This document shows, piece after piece, positions 18,908 through 27,374 of a stretch of 64,000 nucleotides of DNA. The translations under genes were made by a program, and so were the position numbers. How positions within the stretch are numbered: the stretch's first letter is position 1; each line of letters begins with the position of its first letter. This DNA is from DAOPXV01 sp964551445 (GTDB taxonomy: Bacteria; Muiribacteriota; UBA9980). The notes below the pieces were generated by a model. The model saw only the letters and a list, made by a program, of their open reading frames with translations. It was not told where the DNA came from and did not search any database. The DNA is taken from contig CAZKCG010000009.1 of the NCBI GenBank assembly GCA_964551445.1, positions 1 to 64,000 of the forward strand, in the 5' to 3' direction.

Positions 18908-20422
18908 ATGAAAAAGCTTTATACCGCGGACGATGTAGAATTCAACGATCAGGATTTTCAAGAGGAAAACAACGAAATATTGCATTATGAAACACGCGAC
19001 GAGGCTCCGGACGACGAGAATCCCTCGCCCACGCGGTCGTTTTTCACCTATGTCTCATACGCCATAGTGTTTCTTTTTCTTATATCGCTAGGTTATTTTC
19101 TGTATGAGATCAAGATCGTTTTAGACGATCCGAACGTGCCGAATAACGTTTATTTCCTTAACGAGAACCTTGGCGGAACGAACTATAAGAATCTTGAGAA
19201 CACAATAAATACTATTTCGAAAAGACTTGCGCAGCGGCCTGTTTACATCAGCGCGTGCGGCCAGCGATTCATGGTGGAGGACCTTTCAAGAGCGATCGAT
19301 TTCAAGGTCAACACTCCGTCGATAGTCGAAAGCGTGTCGAAGGTCGGAAACGAGGGAAACCTGCTTCAGAGAATAAAATACAGGATGCAGCTTAAAACCG
19401 GGAGAGCGAAAGCCGGCGTAGCATGCAAATATTTTTACAACAGGACCAAACTCGAAAATATGTGCGCGGCGATATCCGAGCAGCTGAACGTTTCCCCTAA
19501 AAGCTCTACCGTCGTTGAATTAGAGAACGGCGTCAAAAAGGTTTCGAGGGAAGTTTCAGGTATCCGCGTCACATCCGAAGACATTTTAAAACAGTTTCAG
19601 AGCGAACTTTCGGCCTTTAATTCCCAAAATTTCGGAAATCTCAATCTTCAATACGAGGAAGTAAAGCCTTCGGTCACGACGGCTGATAAACTCAAACAGC
19701 TTAATTCCACCGATCTTCTGTGTGAATTCGAAACCGTATTCAACGCTTCCAACCCGAGTATAAAGGATAACGTTTACAGGGCTTCACAGGCTTTAGACGG
19801 AATGATCTTAAGGCCTCTCGAAGTGTTCTCTTTCAATAAATTCATCGGCCAGTTCAAATATAAAAACGAAGCCGACGCCAAAATATTCAACTCGAAACAG
19901 CTGGGGTTCTTCCCTGATATTTCTGGAGGCATAGGCGTTTTCGCTTCGTGTCTTTATAACTGCGTGCTGGGCACGGGCATCGAGGTCCTTGAAAGGTACA
20001 ACCATACCAGTTATTGCGAAGGCACGGCTTACTGCCCGCCCGGCCGCGACGCTCAGATAATATACGGTTCCAGGGACTTCAAGTTCATAGTTCCTAAAAA
20101 TTCGAACCCGGTCATAATTTTCAGCGAGGTTTCGCTCAATAAGCTTAAAATATCTTTGTACGGCCAGAACAGCCTTAACGAAAAGGTGAGCATCGAGACG
20201 ATGGAGGTCAATCTTACCAAACCGGCTGAAAAGACAGTCAAAGATTATTCAATGAAGAAAGGCGAAACGCGGGTCGAACAGGAAGGCCTGCCCGGGTATG
20301 ACGTCAAGACGCTTAAAATAGTCAGGATCAACGATATCGAAAATTACAGAACGGTCATTTCAACGGACAGTTACGCCGGAGTTCCAAGAATAGTAAGGGT
20401 CGGCGATGACGCGGAAGAATAA
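18908..20422 (+). CDS. Membrane-anchored VanW-family protein with peptidoglycan-binding-like domain
   Basis: An acidic cytoplasmic head of ~40 residues precedes one membrane helix (about residues 43-66). A PG_binding_4-like outer domain follows, containing the two-cysteine stretch 'VYISACGQRFMVEDLSR' and 'GIRVTSEDILKQF'. A VanW domain lies at about residues 276-415 ('PLEVFSFNKFIGQF', 'YCPPGRDAQIIYGSRDF'). The C-terminus resembles a G5-type beta segment. In most VanW proteins the core reads GG(I/V)CQxS; here it is 'SGGIGVFASCLYNC', so the usual Cys-Gln pair is missing. VanW function is poorly known, but the protein should act at the cell wall outside the inner membrane. It is probably expressed alone or with the NHL gene 45 bp downstream. 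Confidence 0.8.
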   Translation: MKKLYTADDVEFNDQDFQEENNEILHYETRDEAPDDENPSPTRSFFTYVSYAIVFLFLISLGYFLYEIKIVLDDPNVPNNVYFLNENLGGTNYKNLENTINTISKRLAQRPVYISACGQRFMVEDLSRAIDFKVNTPSIVESVSKVGNEGNLLQRIKYRMQLKTGRAKAGVACKYFYNRTKLENMCAAISEQLNVSPKSSTVVELENGVKKVSREVSGIRVTSEDILKQFQSELSAFNSQNFGNLNLQYEEVKPSVTTADKLKQLNSTDLLCEFETVFNASNPSIKDNVYRASQALDGMILRPLEVFSFNKFIGQFKYKNEADAKIFNSKQLGFFPDISGGIGVFASCLYNCVLGTGIEVLERYNHTSYCEGTAYCPPGRDAQIIYGSRDFKFIVPKNSNPVIIFSEVSLNKLKISLYGQNSLNEKVSIETMEVNLTKPAEKTVKDYSMKKGETRVEQEGLPGYDVKTLKIVRINDIENYRTVISTDSYAGVPRIVRVGDDAEE

Positions 20423-20467
20423 CATAAAGAAAATATTGACTTTTAAGGAGCGGATATAGTAAAATAA

Positions 20468-21781
20468 ATGGAATTTAATATAAAAAGAACGGTTCATTTA
20501 AATTTAATATTTGCTATATTAGTATATTCATTGTTCGCTTCAGTATGCGCGTGCTGCGCCGAGGAGTACCGAAACGCCAGGATCATCGGCGCATACGGCA
20601 CTAAAGACGGCGGTTTATATTATCCATGCGGGGTCGCGGTAGATTCCGTCGGAAACATTTACGCGACGGACTGGCGCAACAAAAAGGTCACCAAATATAA
20701 CCTTGACGGCAAGTTCATGCTTGATTTCGAGACGAAGAACAAGGTTTATATGAGGCTTAAAGGGCCGGCCGGAATAGCGATAGACGCAAGCGATAATATA
20801 TTCGTGGTAGATCAGTATATGGCGAAGGTTTATAAATATAACCTTCAGGGGAAATATCTGGGTTCCTTCGGAAACTACGGCACGGCGCCCGGAAAATTCC
20901 TCAATCCGCGCGGAATATGCGTTGACGCGGAAAACAATATTTTCGTGGCCGATTACGATAATTTCAGGGTGCAGAAGTTCAGTCCGAAAGGCGATTACAT
21001 CTCCGAACTCAAGTACATGAACGAATCGACCAGGAAATACGCGAAGCCCCGCGGCGTTGCGAGCGACAGCTCAAATAATATTTACGTTGTTTTTTCAGAG
21101 ATCAACAAGGTCGCAGTTTTTTCGAAGGAAGGCAAGCTCGTTTCCGATTTCGGCGATTCAGGAGCGCTTGCGGGACAATTTAAAAATCCGCGGTATATCG
21201 CGTGCGACAACCTTGACAATATTTATATCACGGACTACGATAACCATAAGGTACATAAGTTCAATAAAAGCTTCAAACTTATCGCGTCTTTCGGAGCGCC
21301 TGGAAAAAAGAACGATAATTTTAAAAGCCCCGAGGGGATATATGCGGACGCATCGGGAAACGTTTACGTGGCCGACGCCCTTAACGACAGGATATCGAAA
21401 TGGGAACCCGAGGATATCGTGAAACATGCTAACTGGGCGGCGCTTTTCGAGAAAAAAGGAATGCTTAACGATGCTATCAACGAGCATCTTGAAATCTTGA
21501 AGATAAAGCCCAAAGATCAGAACTCGATGTCGGCGCTGGTGGAACTCAATCTCAAGTCCGGAAACAAGGCCAGGCAGTCCGGCGACAGCCAGAAAGCGAG
21601 GGCTTTCTATCAGGAAGTTTTGAAATACGATCCGCTTAACGAGATCGCGATGCGTGAGACGAACGAGCTTTCAGACGGCGGCCGTGAAGAGCGCGACGCA
21701 AAAAAACAGAATATGGTTCTGGCGATCTTCGTGGTTCTGGCCATACTGGTTTCAATGATAATGACTTTTAAAAGTTCATAA
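20468..21781 (+). CDS. NHL-repeat beta-propeller protein with TPR and C-terminal membrane anchor
   Basis: A signal peptide (about residues 1-30, ending near 'VCACCAEE') precedes about six NHL repeats of the form 'GVAVDSVGNIYATDWRNKKV', spanning roughly residues 35-315 and predicted to form a propeller. Two TPR-like helices follow ('AINEHLEILKIKPKDQNS', 'RAFYQEVLKYDPLNE'), then a hydrophobic helix at the extreme C-terminus ('MVLAIFVVLAILVSMIMTF'). It is thus probably anchored with the propeller outside the cytoplasm. NHL propellers mediate protein contacts; the partner is unknown. AAGGAG at 20445-20450 is rather far (17 bp) from the ATG. Confidence 0.85.
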   Translation: MEFNIKRTVHLNLIFAILVYSLFASVCACCAEEYRNARIIGAYGTKDGGLYYPCGVAVDSVGNIYATDWRNKKVTKYNLDGKFMLDFETKNKVYMRLKGPAGIAIDASDNIFVVDQYMAKVYKYNLQGKYLGSFGNYGTAPGKFLNPRGICVDAENNIFVADYDNFRVQKFSPKGDYISELKYMNESTRKYAKPRGVASDSSNNIYVVFSEINKVAVFSKEGKLVSDFGDSGALAGQFKNPRYIACDNLDNIYITDYDNHKVHKFNKSFKLIASFGAPGKKNDNFKSPEGIYADASGNVYVADALNDRISKWEPEDIVKHANWAALFEKKGMLNDAINEHLEILKIKPKDQNSMSALVELNLKSGNKARQSGDSQKARAFYQEVLKYDPLNEIAMRETNELSDGGREERDAKKQNMVLAIFVVLAILVSMIMTFKSS

Positions 21782-21818
21782 GCGGCGTTAATATTTAAAA
21801 CAAGGGAAATATACACCA

Positions 21819-22307
21819 ATGATAGTTTTCGAAAATTCGCTATATCTTGAGTTTCCTTCGAAGAGAGATCTGATCGATTTCATATCGACGAAGGTCATAT
21901 CGGCAATAAATAATCTGGCTCAGGAGATACATTCGGAAAAAATGAATGAGAATCCTACAATGAGCAATGACCTGAATATATTCGGTTTTGGAATGAATCT
22001 TTCCATAGATGAGGCGCTGAAAAACGCCATCGTCCACGGAAATCTGGCTGATCCGCTTAAAAAGGTCGTGCTGTCTTATTATATAAACGAAGAAAAACTG
22101 GAAATAGTAGTGCGCGATCAGGGGATCGGATTCGACCACAAAAATTATGACGCCGCGAAGGCTGAAGTTGACGCGGAGGCGGGGCGCGGGCTTCTTCTTA
22201 TAACCAATTTCATGGATGAGATAAAGTTCAACGACCCGGGAAATGAAATAACGATGGTAAAATTTTTAGGAAAAAATAAAAGTAAAATGTCAAGGGAGGA
22301 CCTGTAA
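21819..22307 (+). CDS. RsbW-like serine-protein kinase / anti-sigma factor (HATPase_c)
   Basis: The GHKL-type ATPase fold is visible from the N box 'LSIDEALKNAIVHGN', the G1 box 'VRDQGIGFD' and the G2 region 'EAGRGLLLITNFMDEI'. RsbW/SpoIIAB-like proteins bind a sigma factor and phosphorylate a STAS antagonist. The antagonist gene starts at the very next base after this stop codon, which supports the assignment. The first ~50 residues are variable. No sigma factor or PP2C phosphatase lies in the window, so the controlled sigma, or other partner, must be elsewhere. Confidence 0.85.
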   Translation: MIVFENSLYLEFPSKRDLIDFISTKVISAINNLAQEIHSEKMNENPTMSNDLNIFGFGMNLSIDEALKNAIVHGNLADPLKKVVLSYYINEEKLEIVVRDQGIGFDHKNYDAAKAEVDAEAGRGLLLITNFMDEIKFNDPGNEITMVKFLGKNKSKMSREDL

Positions 22308-22649
22308 ATGGAAATTACCACCAAGGATTGTAGCGATGTAAAGGTGGTTTATTTTAAGGGCAGAATCGTTTACGATACTGAAGAGATAGTCAAGAAAGAG
22401 ACGGAGAAGCTCATAAAGGGCACCGTCAAAAATCTGGTCTTTAATTTCAGCGATCTGGCCTACATCAATTCGTCTGGGCTCGGCCTTTTAATAAACGTAC
22501 TCAAACAGATAAGGGCGGCCAAGGGCGACGTGAAGCTTTCGAATCTTCGTCCTGAACTGATGGAGCTTTTCAAGATCACGAGCCTTAACTCGGTATTCGA
22601 TATATCGCCCGACGAAGACACCGCCGTTGCGAAGTTCGTTAAAAAGTGA
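22308..22649 (+). CDS. STAS-domain anti-sigma factor antagonist
   Basis: The 113-residue single STAS domain carries the phospho-acceptor motif 'DLAYINSSGLGLLINVLK', with the regulatory serine in 'NSSG'. Such proteins bind the RsbW-like kinase when unphosphorylated and so release its target. The ATG directly abuts the kinase stop codon (TAAATG), and the Shine-Dalgarno AGGGAGG lies inside the kinase gene, so the pair is translationally coupled. Length is typical. Confidence 0.9.
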   Translation: MEITTKDCSDVKVVYFKGRIVYDTEEIVKKETEKLIKGTVKNLVFNFSDLAYINSSGLGLLINVLKQIRAAKGDVKLSNLRPELMELFKITSLNSVFDISPDEDTAVAKFVKK

Positions 22650-22668
22650 TTTATTAACATATTAATAG

Positions 22669-22734
22669 ATCAGCATATAACAATATTCTATTTCATGAAT
22701 AAATACCGTGAAAAGATTATTGTTATGTTCTGAT
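22669..22734 (+). repeat. Long imperfect inverted repeat upstream of lepA
   Basis: ATCAGCATATAACAAT (22669-22684) pairs with ATTGTTATGTTCTGAT (22719-22734) over 13 of 16 positions. Inside, TTTCATG (22691-22697) nearly pairs with CGTGAAA (22708-22714). It is followed by TTTATAAG. It may end the RsbW/STAS transcript or act as an operator for lepA. Confidence 0.45.
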
Positions 22735-22774
22735 TTTATAAGGATTATTAAACATCGGAGTTTGAATAAATTTA

Positions 22775-24589
22775 ATGGATACCAGCCTTATCAGAAATTT
22801 TTGCATTATCGCCCATATCGACCATGGAAAGTCGACTCTGGCGGATAGAATACTTGAATTCACGGGCGCGATATTAAAACGCGATATGGAAAATCAGATC
22901 CTGGATTCAATGGACCTCGAACGCGAACGGGGCATAACAATAAAGGCCTCCGCCGTCAAGCTTGAATATAAGGCGAAGGACGGCAAGACCTACCTTATGA
23001 ACCTTATCGATACGCCAGGCCATGTTGATTTTACATACGAGGTAAGCCGCGCTCTCACCGCCTGCGAGGGAGCCATTTTGATCGTTGACGCCACTCAGGG
23101 CGTAGAGGCTCAGACCATGGCCAATATGTATCTCGCGCTCGATAACAACCTTGAAATAATCCCCGTCATAAATAAGATCGATCTTCCATCGGCATATCCG
23201 GACAGGGTTGAAAAAGAGATAGCTGAGGTGCTGGGCATAGATCACATCATTCCGCCGCGGGTTTCAGCTAAAGAAGGCATAAATATAGAAGAGGTCATGG
23301 AAAACATAGTCGAATACATTCCGGCCCCGCAGAATAACGACGACCAGCCTCTTAAGGCGCTAGTGTTTGATTCTTTTTATGACTCTTACAAAGGCGTCAT
23401 AGCCTATATAAGGGTTTTCGCGGGTGAGATAAGAAAGGGCCAGAAGATAAAATTCATGGCCACCGGAAAAGAATTCGAAGTTTTCGAGGTCGGCATGCTC
23501 ATGCCTAAAATGACCGAGGTCGCGGCTCTTTCAAGCGGTCATGTCGGATACGTTTCAGCCACCATCAAAACGGTCGCCGACCTTCGAATAGGCGACACCA
23601 TAACTTCCTTTGAAAATCCCGCAACCGAAGCGCTGCCCGGCTATAAAGACATCAAGCCCATGGTCTTTTGCGGAATTTATCCCGTCGATAATACGAAATA
23701 TGAATTTTTAAGAGAAGCCCTCAATAAATACAGGCTTAACGACAGCTCCGTTATCTACGAGCCCGAGACCTCAATTGCGCTCGGATTTGGCTTCAGATGC
23801 GGATTTTTAGGGCTGCTGCACATGGACGTTTTTCAGGAGCGTATCGAACGCGAATACGGCATTGATATCATAACAACCGCGCCTTCGGTCAAATACAGGC
23901 TTATAACGCGCGCCGGCGTGGAAATGTATTTCGATAATCCTTCGAAAATGCCTGACCCGACCAAGATCGAAGTAATGTATGAACCTTACATTCGGGCCAA
24001 TATATTCACGCCGAAAGATTACGTCGGGGCGATAATGGAACTTACGCGCGAGCGCCGCGGAACTTACGTCAGCATGGATTACATAGACGACAAAAGGGTC
24101 AACCTTCATTATGACATGCCGCTGGCCGAAATGGTCATAGATTTTTACGACAAGCTTAAATCGCGCACCAAGGGATACGCCTCTCTCGACTATGAACTTA
24201 CCGATTATCAGGAAGCGGACCTCGTCAGGATCGACATTCTTTTGAACGGCGAACCGATCGACGCCCTTTCATTCATAGCGCACAAGGATTTCGCGTATCC
24301 CCGATCGCGAATACTTTGCGAAAAGCTTAAAAAATCGATCCCGCGCCAGATGTTCGTTGTGCCAATACAGGCCACTATCGGCAACAAGGTCATAGCCCGC
24401 GAAACCATAGGCGCCTTCAGAAAAGACGTTACCGCCAAGTGTTACGGCGGCGATATATCAAGAAAGAGAAAACTTCTCGACAAACAGAAGGAAGGCAAAA
24501 AGCGCATGAAGATGGTCGGCACCGTCGAGATACCGCAGGAAGCGTTCATGTCGTTATTGCGGATAGGCGACGAGGACATAGAAGAATAA
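22775..24589 (+). CDS. lepA: Elongation factor 4 (LepA), back-translocating GTPase
   Basis: Ribosome-binding GTPase related to EF-G. Visible motifs: 'AHIDHGKSTLADRIL' (G1), 'DTPGHVDF' (G3), 'NKIDLP' (G4), and the LepA-specific C-terminal region 'ARETIGAFRKDVTAKCYGGD' with 'RKRKLLDKQKEGKKRMK'. The 604-residue length is exactly typical. It is about 125 bp from the STAS gene and 100 bp from the ACT gene. Identity is certain. Confidence 0.97.
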   Translation: MDTSLIRNFCIIAHIDHGKSTLADRILEFTGAILKRDMENQILDSMDLERERGITIKASAVKLEYKAKDGKTYLMNLIDTPGHVDFTYEVSRALTACEGAILIVDATQGVEAQTMANMYLALDNNLEIIPVINKIDLPSAYPDRVEKEIAEVLGIDHIIPPRVSAKEGINIEEVMENIVEYIPAPQNNDDQPLKALVFDSFYDSYKGVIAYIRVFAGEIRKGQKIKFMATGKEFEVFEVGMLMPKMTEVAALSSGHVGYVSATIKTVADLRIGDTITSFENPATEALPGYKDIKPMVFCGIYPVDNTKYEFLREALNKYRLNDSSVIYEPETSIALGFGFRCGFLGLLHMDVFQERIEREYGIDIITTAPSVKYRLITRAGVEMYFDNPSKMPDPTKIEVMYEPYIRANIFTPKDYVGAIMELTRERRGTYVSMDYIDDKRVNLHYDMPLAEMVIDFYDKLKSRTKGYASLDYELTDYQEADLVRIDILLNGEPIDALSFIAHKDFAYPRSRILCEKLKKSIPRQMFVVPIQATIGNKVIARETIGAFRKDVTAKCYGGDISRKRKLLDKQKEGKKRMKMVGTVEIPQEAFMSLLRIGDEDIEE

Positions 24590-24692
24590 GGCGGCGCCGG
24601 GAAGGGCTGTGGCGCATAACGTCATAACGCCGCGCGGCATTACGCTTTAATGAAAAGCGATAACATAAAAAGATAATAGACGGGGGTTTAAA

Positions 24693-24974
24693 ATGGAAAG
24701 CCAGGACAGGGTCGTAGTTACGGTAATAGGCATCAACCGCGTCGGAATAGTCGCGAAGGTGGCGACCGCCGTATCGGAACTTAACGCGAGCATTCTCGAC
24801 ATTTCTCAGACATTGATGAAAGACCTTTTTTCTATGATAATGGTCATCGATATATCAAAATCGAACCTTGAATTCAAGTTCCTGCGCGAAAAACTGGAAA
24901 AAGCGGGCGAAGATATCGGCGTGAAGGTCATAGTTTCACACGAAAATACTTTCCGCTATATGCATAGAGTTTAA
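24693..24974 (+). CDS. ACT-domain protein, UPF0237 family
   Basis: A 93-residue single ACT domain beginning 'RVVVTVIGINRVGIVAKVA', with 'AVSELNASILDISQTLMKD' and 'FSMIMVIDIS'. UPF0237 proteins are small, widespread, and thought to bind amino acids or similar ligands; many sit next to a DUF711/PFL-like gene, which is not present here. A GGGGG ribosome-binding sequence lies 6 bp before the ATG. Family is confident, role unknown. Confidence 0.9.
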   Translation: MESQDRVVVTVIGINRVGIVAKVATAVSELNASILDISQTLMKDLFSMIMVIDISKSNLEFKFLREKLEKAGEDIGVKVIVSHENTFRYMHRV

Positions 24975-25018
24975 AAGGTTCCTTCATATTTTGTGTTGGT
25001 AAACAGGTTCATTAAAAA

Positions 25019-25210
25019 TAGAGAAAAGAGACGAGAGAATAGAGAAAAGTTGTGGATTGTCGCGCTATGCGCTTTCTTAATATTTTGAAAACATTTGAAC
25101 AGTGCGTCAGTTAATAAAGCGAAAACACAAATAACTGACTTGATTATTTAAAATTGGCGGCCGAAGGCCGCAACTGCAACTATTCTCTTTTCACTGTTCT
25201 CTATTCACTA
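25019..25210. repeat. Heptad-bordered interspersed element, copy 1 (192 bp)
   Basis: The left border is four in-phase 7-bp units (TAGAGAA, AAGAGAC, GAGAGAA, TAGAGAA; 25019-25046). The right border is four inverted units (TTCTCTT, TTCACTG, TTCTCTA, TTCACTA; 25183-25210). The core holds a GTCAGTTA/TAACTGAC stem and a GCGGCC-GAA-GGCCGC hairpin (25157-25171). A second, shorter copy with the same design is at 48052-48181, and both share GCCGCAAC beside the hairpin. With its flanks this is the gene-free stretch 24975-25317. TATAAT directly beyond the right border (25212-25217) could serve the HAD gene. Confidence 0.75.
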
Positions 25211-25317
25211 ATATAATGTTTTCATACAAAACAAGAAAGAGTCTTAAAAATTTAATGCCGGGCCATTCGAAATATTCGAAAAGGTCCGGCGCCGTTTTAA
25301 AAGGGACCGGAAATAAT

Positions 25318-26196
25318 ATGCGAAACGAAACAAACGCTGATGAATTCCAGGAAAAAATAGAAAATATAAGATTTATCGCTATCGACATGGATGGAACGCT
25401 GCTTCCCGAAAATAAAAAGATAACGGAAAGCACTATAAGGACGCTTGAAAAGGCCAGAAATAAAGGCTATGAACTTTGCATCTGCAGCGGCCGTTCCTTC
25501 CGGGGCGTTTATAAATTTGAAGAAATAAGAGATTTCATCAGCTATTATATATCTTTCGAGGGCGGCTACATCGTCGATAACATAAAAAAAGACACGCCTG
25601 TCATAATAAATAAAACCAGCGTTCCTAAAGACGAACTTTTCGCCGTTATCGAAACGGTTTTGAAGCATGGAGGCATGCTCGCTCTTTTGTGCGATACATA
25701 CGGTTATTGCGTGAACTGCTCCGACGAAATAATGAAAAGCGTTTCAATATGGGGCGCTATCCCTGTAAAACGGACCGAAACGACGGTTAAAGAAGACGCG
25801 CTGCGGGATGACACATTCATAGTTTTGATCTATGGCGATGAAGAACAGATAAAGAACATAACGGACGGCATGCCTCAGATCGTCCGCGACAGTTTCGACA
25901 TAATTAAAGCTTTTCTTGATTTCAGCGGGCTCCACCATCTTGTTATTAAAGCTCCGGATATCAATAAATGGAAGGGCATCGAAAAAGTCCTGAAGGTGAA
26001 AGGCTTGAATGGCTCGAACGTCATGGCTTTCGGCGACTGGCATAACGATCTGGAAATGATAAAAAACGCGGGCATCGGCGTCGCGATGAAAAACGCCGAG
26101 GACGAAATAACGGCGGTCGCAAACGCAAGAACCGCTTTTAATAACGATAATGACGGCGTGGCAAAATTTCTCGAACAATATTTTTTAAACCGGTGA
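25318..26196 (+). CDS. HAD-superfamily phosphatase, Cof type
   Basis: Cytoplasmic HAD hydrolase of the Cof/IIB class that dephosphorylates sugar phosphates or nucleotides. Motif I is 'DMDGTLLPENKKI', motif II is 'CSGRSF', motif III lysine lies in 'IKAPDINKWKG', and motif IV is 'FGDWHNDLEMIKNAG'. The frame is open from an ATG at 25216, but that ATG overlaps a TATAAT and the next 34 residues look unlike the family, so I start at 25318 (MRNETNADE). Length from there is 292 residues, close to family norms. Confidence 0.85.
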   Translation: MRNETNADEFQEKIENIRFIAIDMDGTLLPENKKITESTIRTLEKARNKGYELCICSGRSFRGVYKFEEIRDFISYYISFEGGYIVDNIKKDTPVIINKTSVPKDELFAVIETVLKHGGMLALLCDTYGYCVNCSDEIMKSVSIWGAIPVKRTETTVKEDALRDDTFIVLIYGDEEQIKNITDGMPQIVRDSFDIIKAFLDFSGLHHLVIKAPDINKWKGIEKVLKVKGLNGSNVMAFGDWHNDLEMIKNAGIGVAMKNAEDEITAVANARTAFNNDNDGVAKFLEQYFLNR

Positions 26197-26208
26197 ACGA
26201 ATAAAAAT

Positions 26209-26237
26209 TTGCGCAAAATCCAATAATGTGATAAAAT
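26209..26237 (+). promoter_or_regulatory. Promoter of the sugar-nucleotide/export group
   Basis: TTGCGC (26209-26214) and TAAAAT (26232-26237) are 17 bp apart. TG at 26229-26230 makes an extended -10 (TGATAAAAT). Transcription would start about 30 bp before the epimerase ATG at 26276. Confidence 0.55.
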
Positions 26238-26275
26238 CAATCGTCTGCAAATATTAAAAAAATGACGGTATTTTT

Positions 26276-27334
26276 ATGAAAATTTTAGTCACCGGCGCAG
26301 CCGGGTTCATAGGGTTCCACCTTGTTTCAAAGCTTATAGAGCGCGGCGATAGTGTCGTCGGCATAGATAGTATAAACGATTATTACGATATTTCGCTAAA
26401 ACACGGGCGGCTTTCGGAGCATGGCGTGAATATAGCGAATATCGAATACGGACGCGGCGCCAAAAGTTCTAAACATCCCAATTACACATTCATAAAACTT
26501 GATATTTCCGACCGCGAAGGGGTCATGGGACTTTTTAAAAATGAAAAATTCGACGCCGTCTGTAACCTGGCCGCTCAGGCGGGCGTGAGATATTCCATAA
26601 CCAATCCGTTCGCGTATGTGGACTCGAATATAAACGGTTTTATAAATATCCTGGAAGCCGCGCGGCATAACCCGGTCAAACATCTCGTTTATGCTTCGAG
26701 TTCTTCGGTTTACGGACTGAATGAACTTATGCCTTTCTCCACGGCGCATAACGTTGACCATCCGATCTCTTTATACGCCGCGAGTAAAAAAGCCAACGAA
26801 CTTATGGCGCACACATACAGCCATCTTTATCGGATACCGACCACGGGGCTTCGTTTCTTTACCGTTTACGGCCCCTGGGGAAGGCCGGATATGGCATATT
26901 TTAAATTCACGAAAGCCATCATTGAAAAAAAAGCCATAGACGTTTATAATTTCGGCGATCTTAAAAGGGATTTCACATATATAGACGATATAGTTTCAGC
27001 GATAACGCGCGTCATAGCCAGGCCGCCTGAGGGTAACGCCTTGTGGGACGGAAAAGATCCCGATCCGTCGTCGGGCCGGGCTCCATACAAAATATACAAC
27101 ATTGGAAACAATTCGCCGGTTAAATTGCTTGACTTTATATGCGAGATCGAAAAAAATCTCGGCCGCGAAGCAGTTAAAAACATGCTTCCCATGCAGGAGG
27201 GCGATGTTTACGCGACATGGGCGGACGTCGATGAATTGACCTCTGATTTTGGATTTAAGCCCGATACGCCTCTTTCTGAAGGAATAAAAAAATTCGTGCA
27301 ATGGTATCTGCAATTTTATAAAATAAAACTTTGA
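26276..27334 (+). CDS. NAD-dependent sugar-nucleotide epimerase, probably UDP-glucuronate 4-epimerase
   Basis: Extended SDR enzyme. It has the Rossmann motif 'GAAGFIGFHL' (residues 7-16), 'CNLAAQAGVRYSI', the catalytic 'YAASKKANE' (Y-x3-K near residue 166) and 'RFFTVYGPWGRPDMA'. This combination is typical of the UDP-glucuronate/UDP-GlcNAcA 4-epimerases (CapI/LspL type) rather than UDP-glucose epimerases. It would supply UDP-galacturonate for surface polysaccharide. The next genes (export permease, RfbA, nucleotide-sugar dehydrogenase) fit that role. The exact substrate is inferred. Confidence 0.85.
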   Translation: MKILVTGAAGFIGFHLVSKLIERGDSVVGIDSINDYYDISLKHGRLSEHGVNIANIEYGRGAKSSKHPNYTFIKLDISDREGVMGLFKNEKFDAVCNLAAQAGVRYSITNPFAYVDSNINGFINILEAARHNPVKHLVYASSSSVYGLNELMPFSTAHNVDHPISLYAASKKANELMAHTYSHLYRIPTTGLRFFTVYGPWGRPDMAYFKFTKAIIEKKAIDVYNFGDLKRDFTYIDDIVSAITRVIARPPEGNALWDGKDPDPSSGRAPYKIYNIGNNSPVKLLDFICEIEKNLGREAVKNMLPMQEGDVYATWADVDELTSDFGFKPDTPLSEGIKKFVQWYLQFYKIKL

Positions 27335-27374
27335 CCGCGGACCGGAGCCAAAAAATTTAAAGGGTTATTAAATT

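Noticed and set aside
25019..25210. CRISPR-like repeats
   Set aside because: Units are 7 bp, contiguous and inverted at the other end; there are no spacers and no cas genes.
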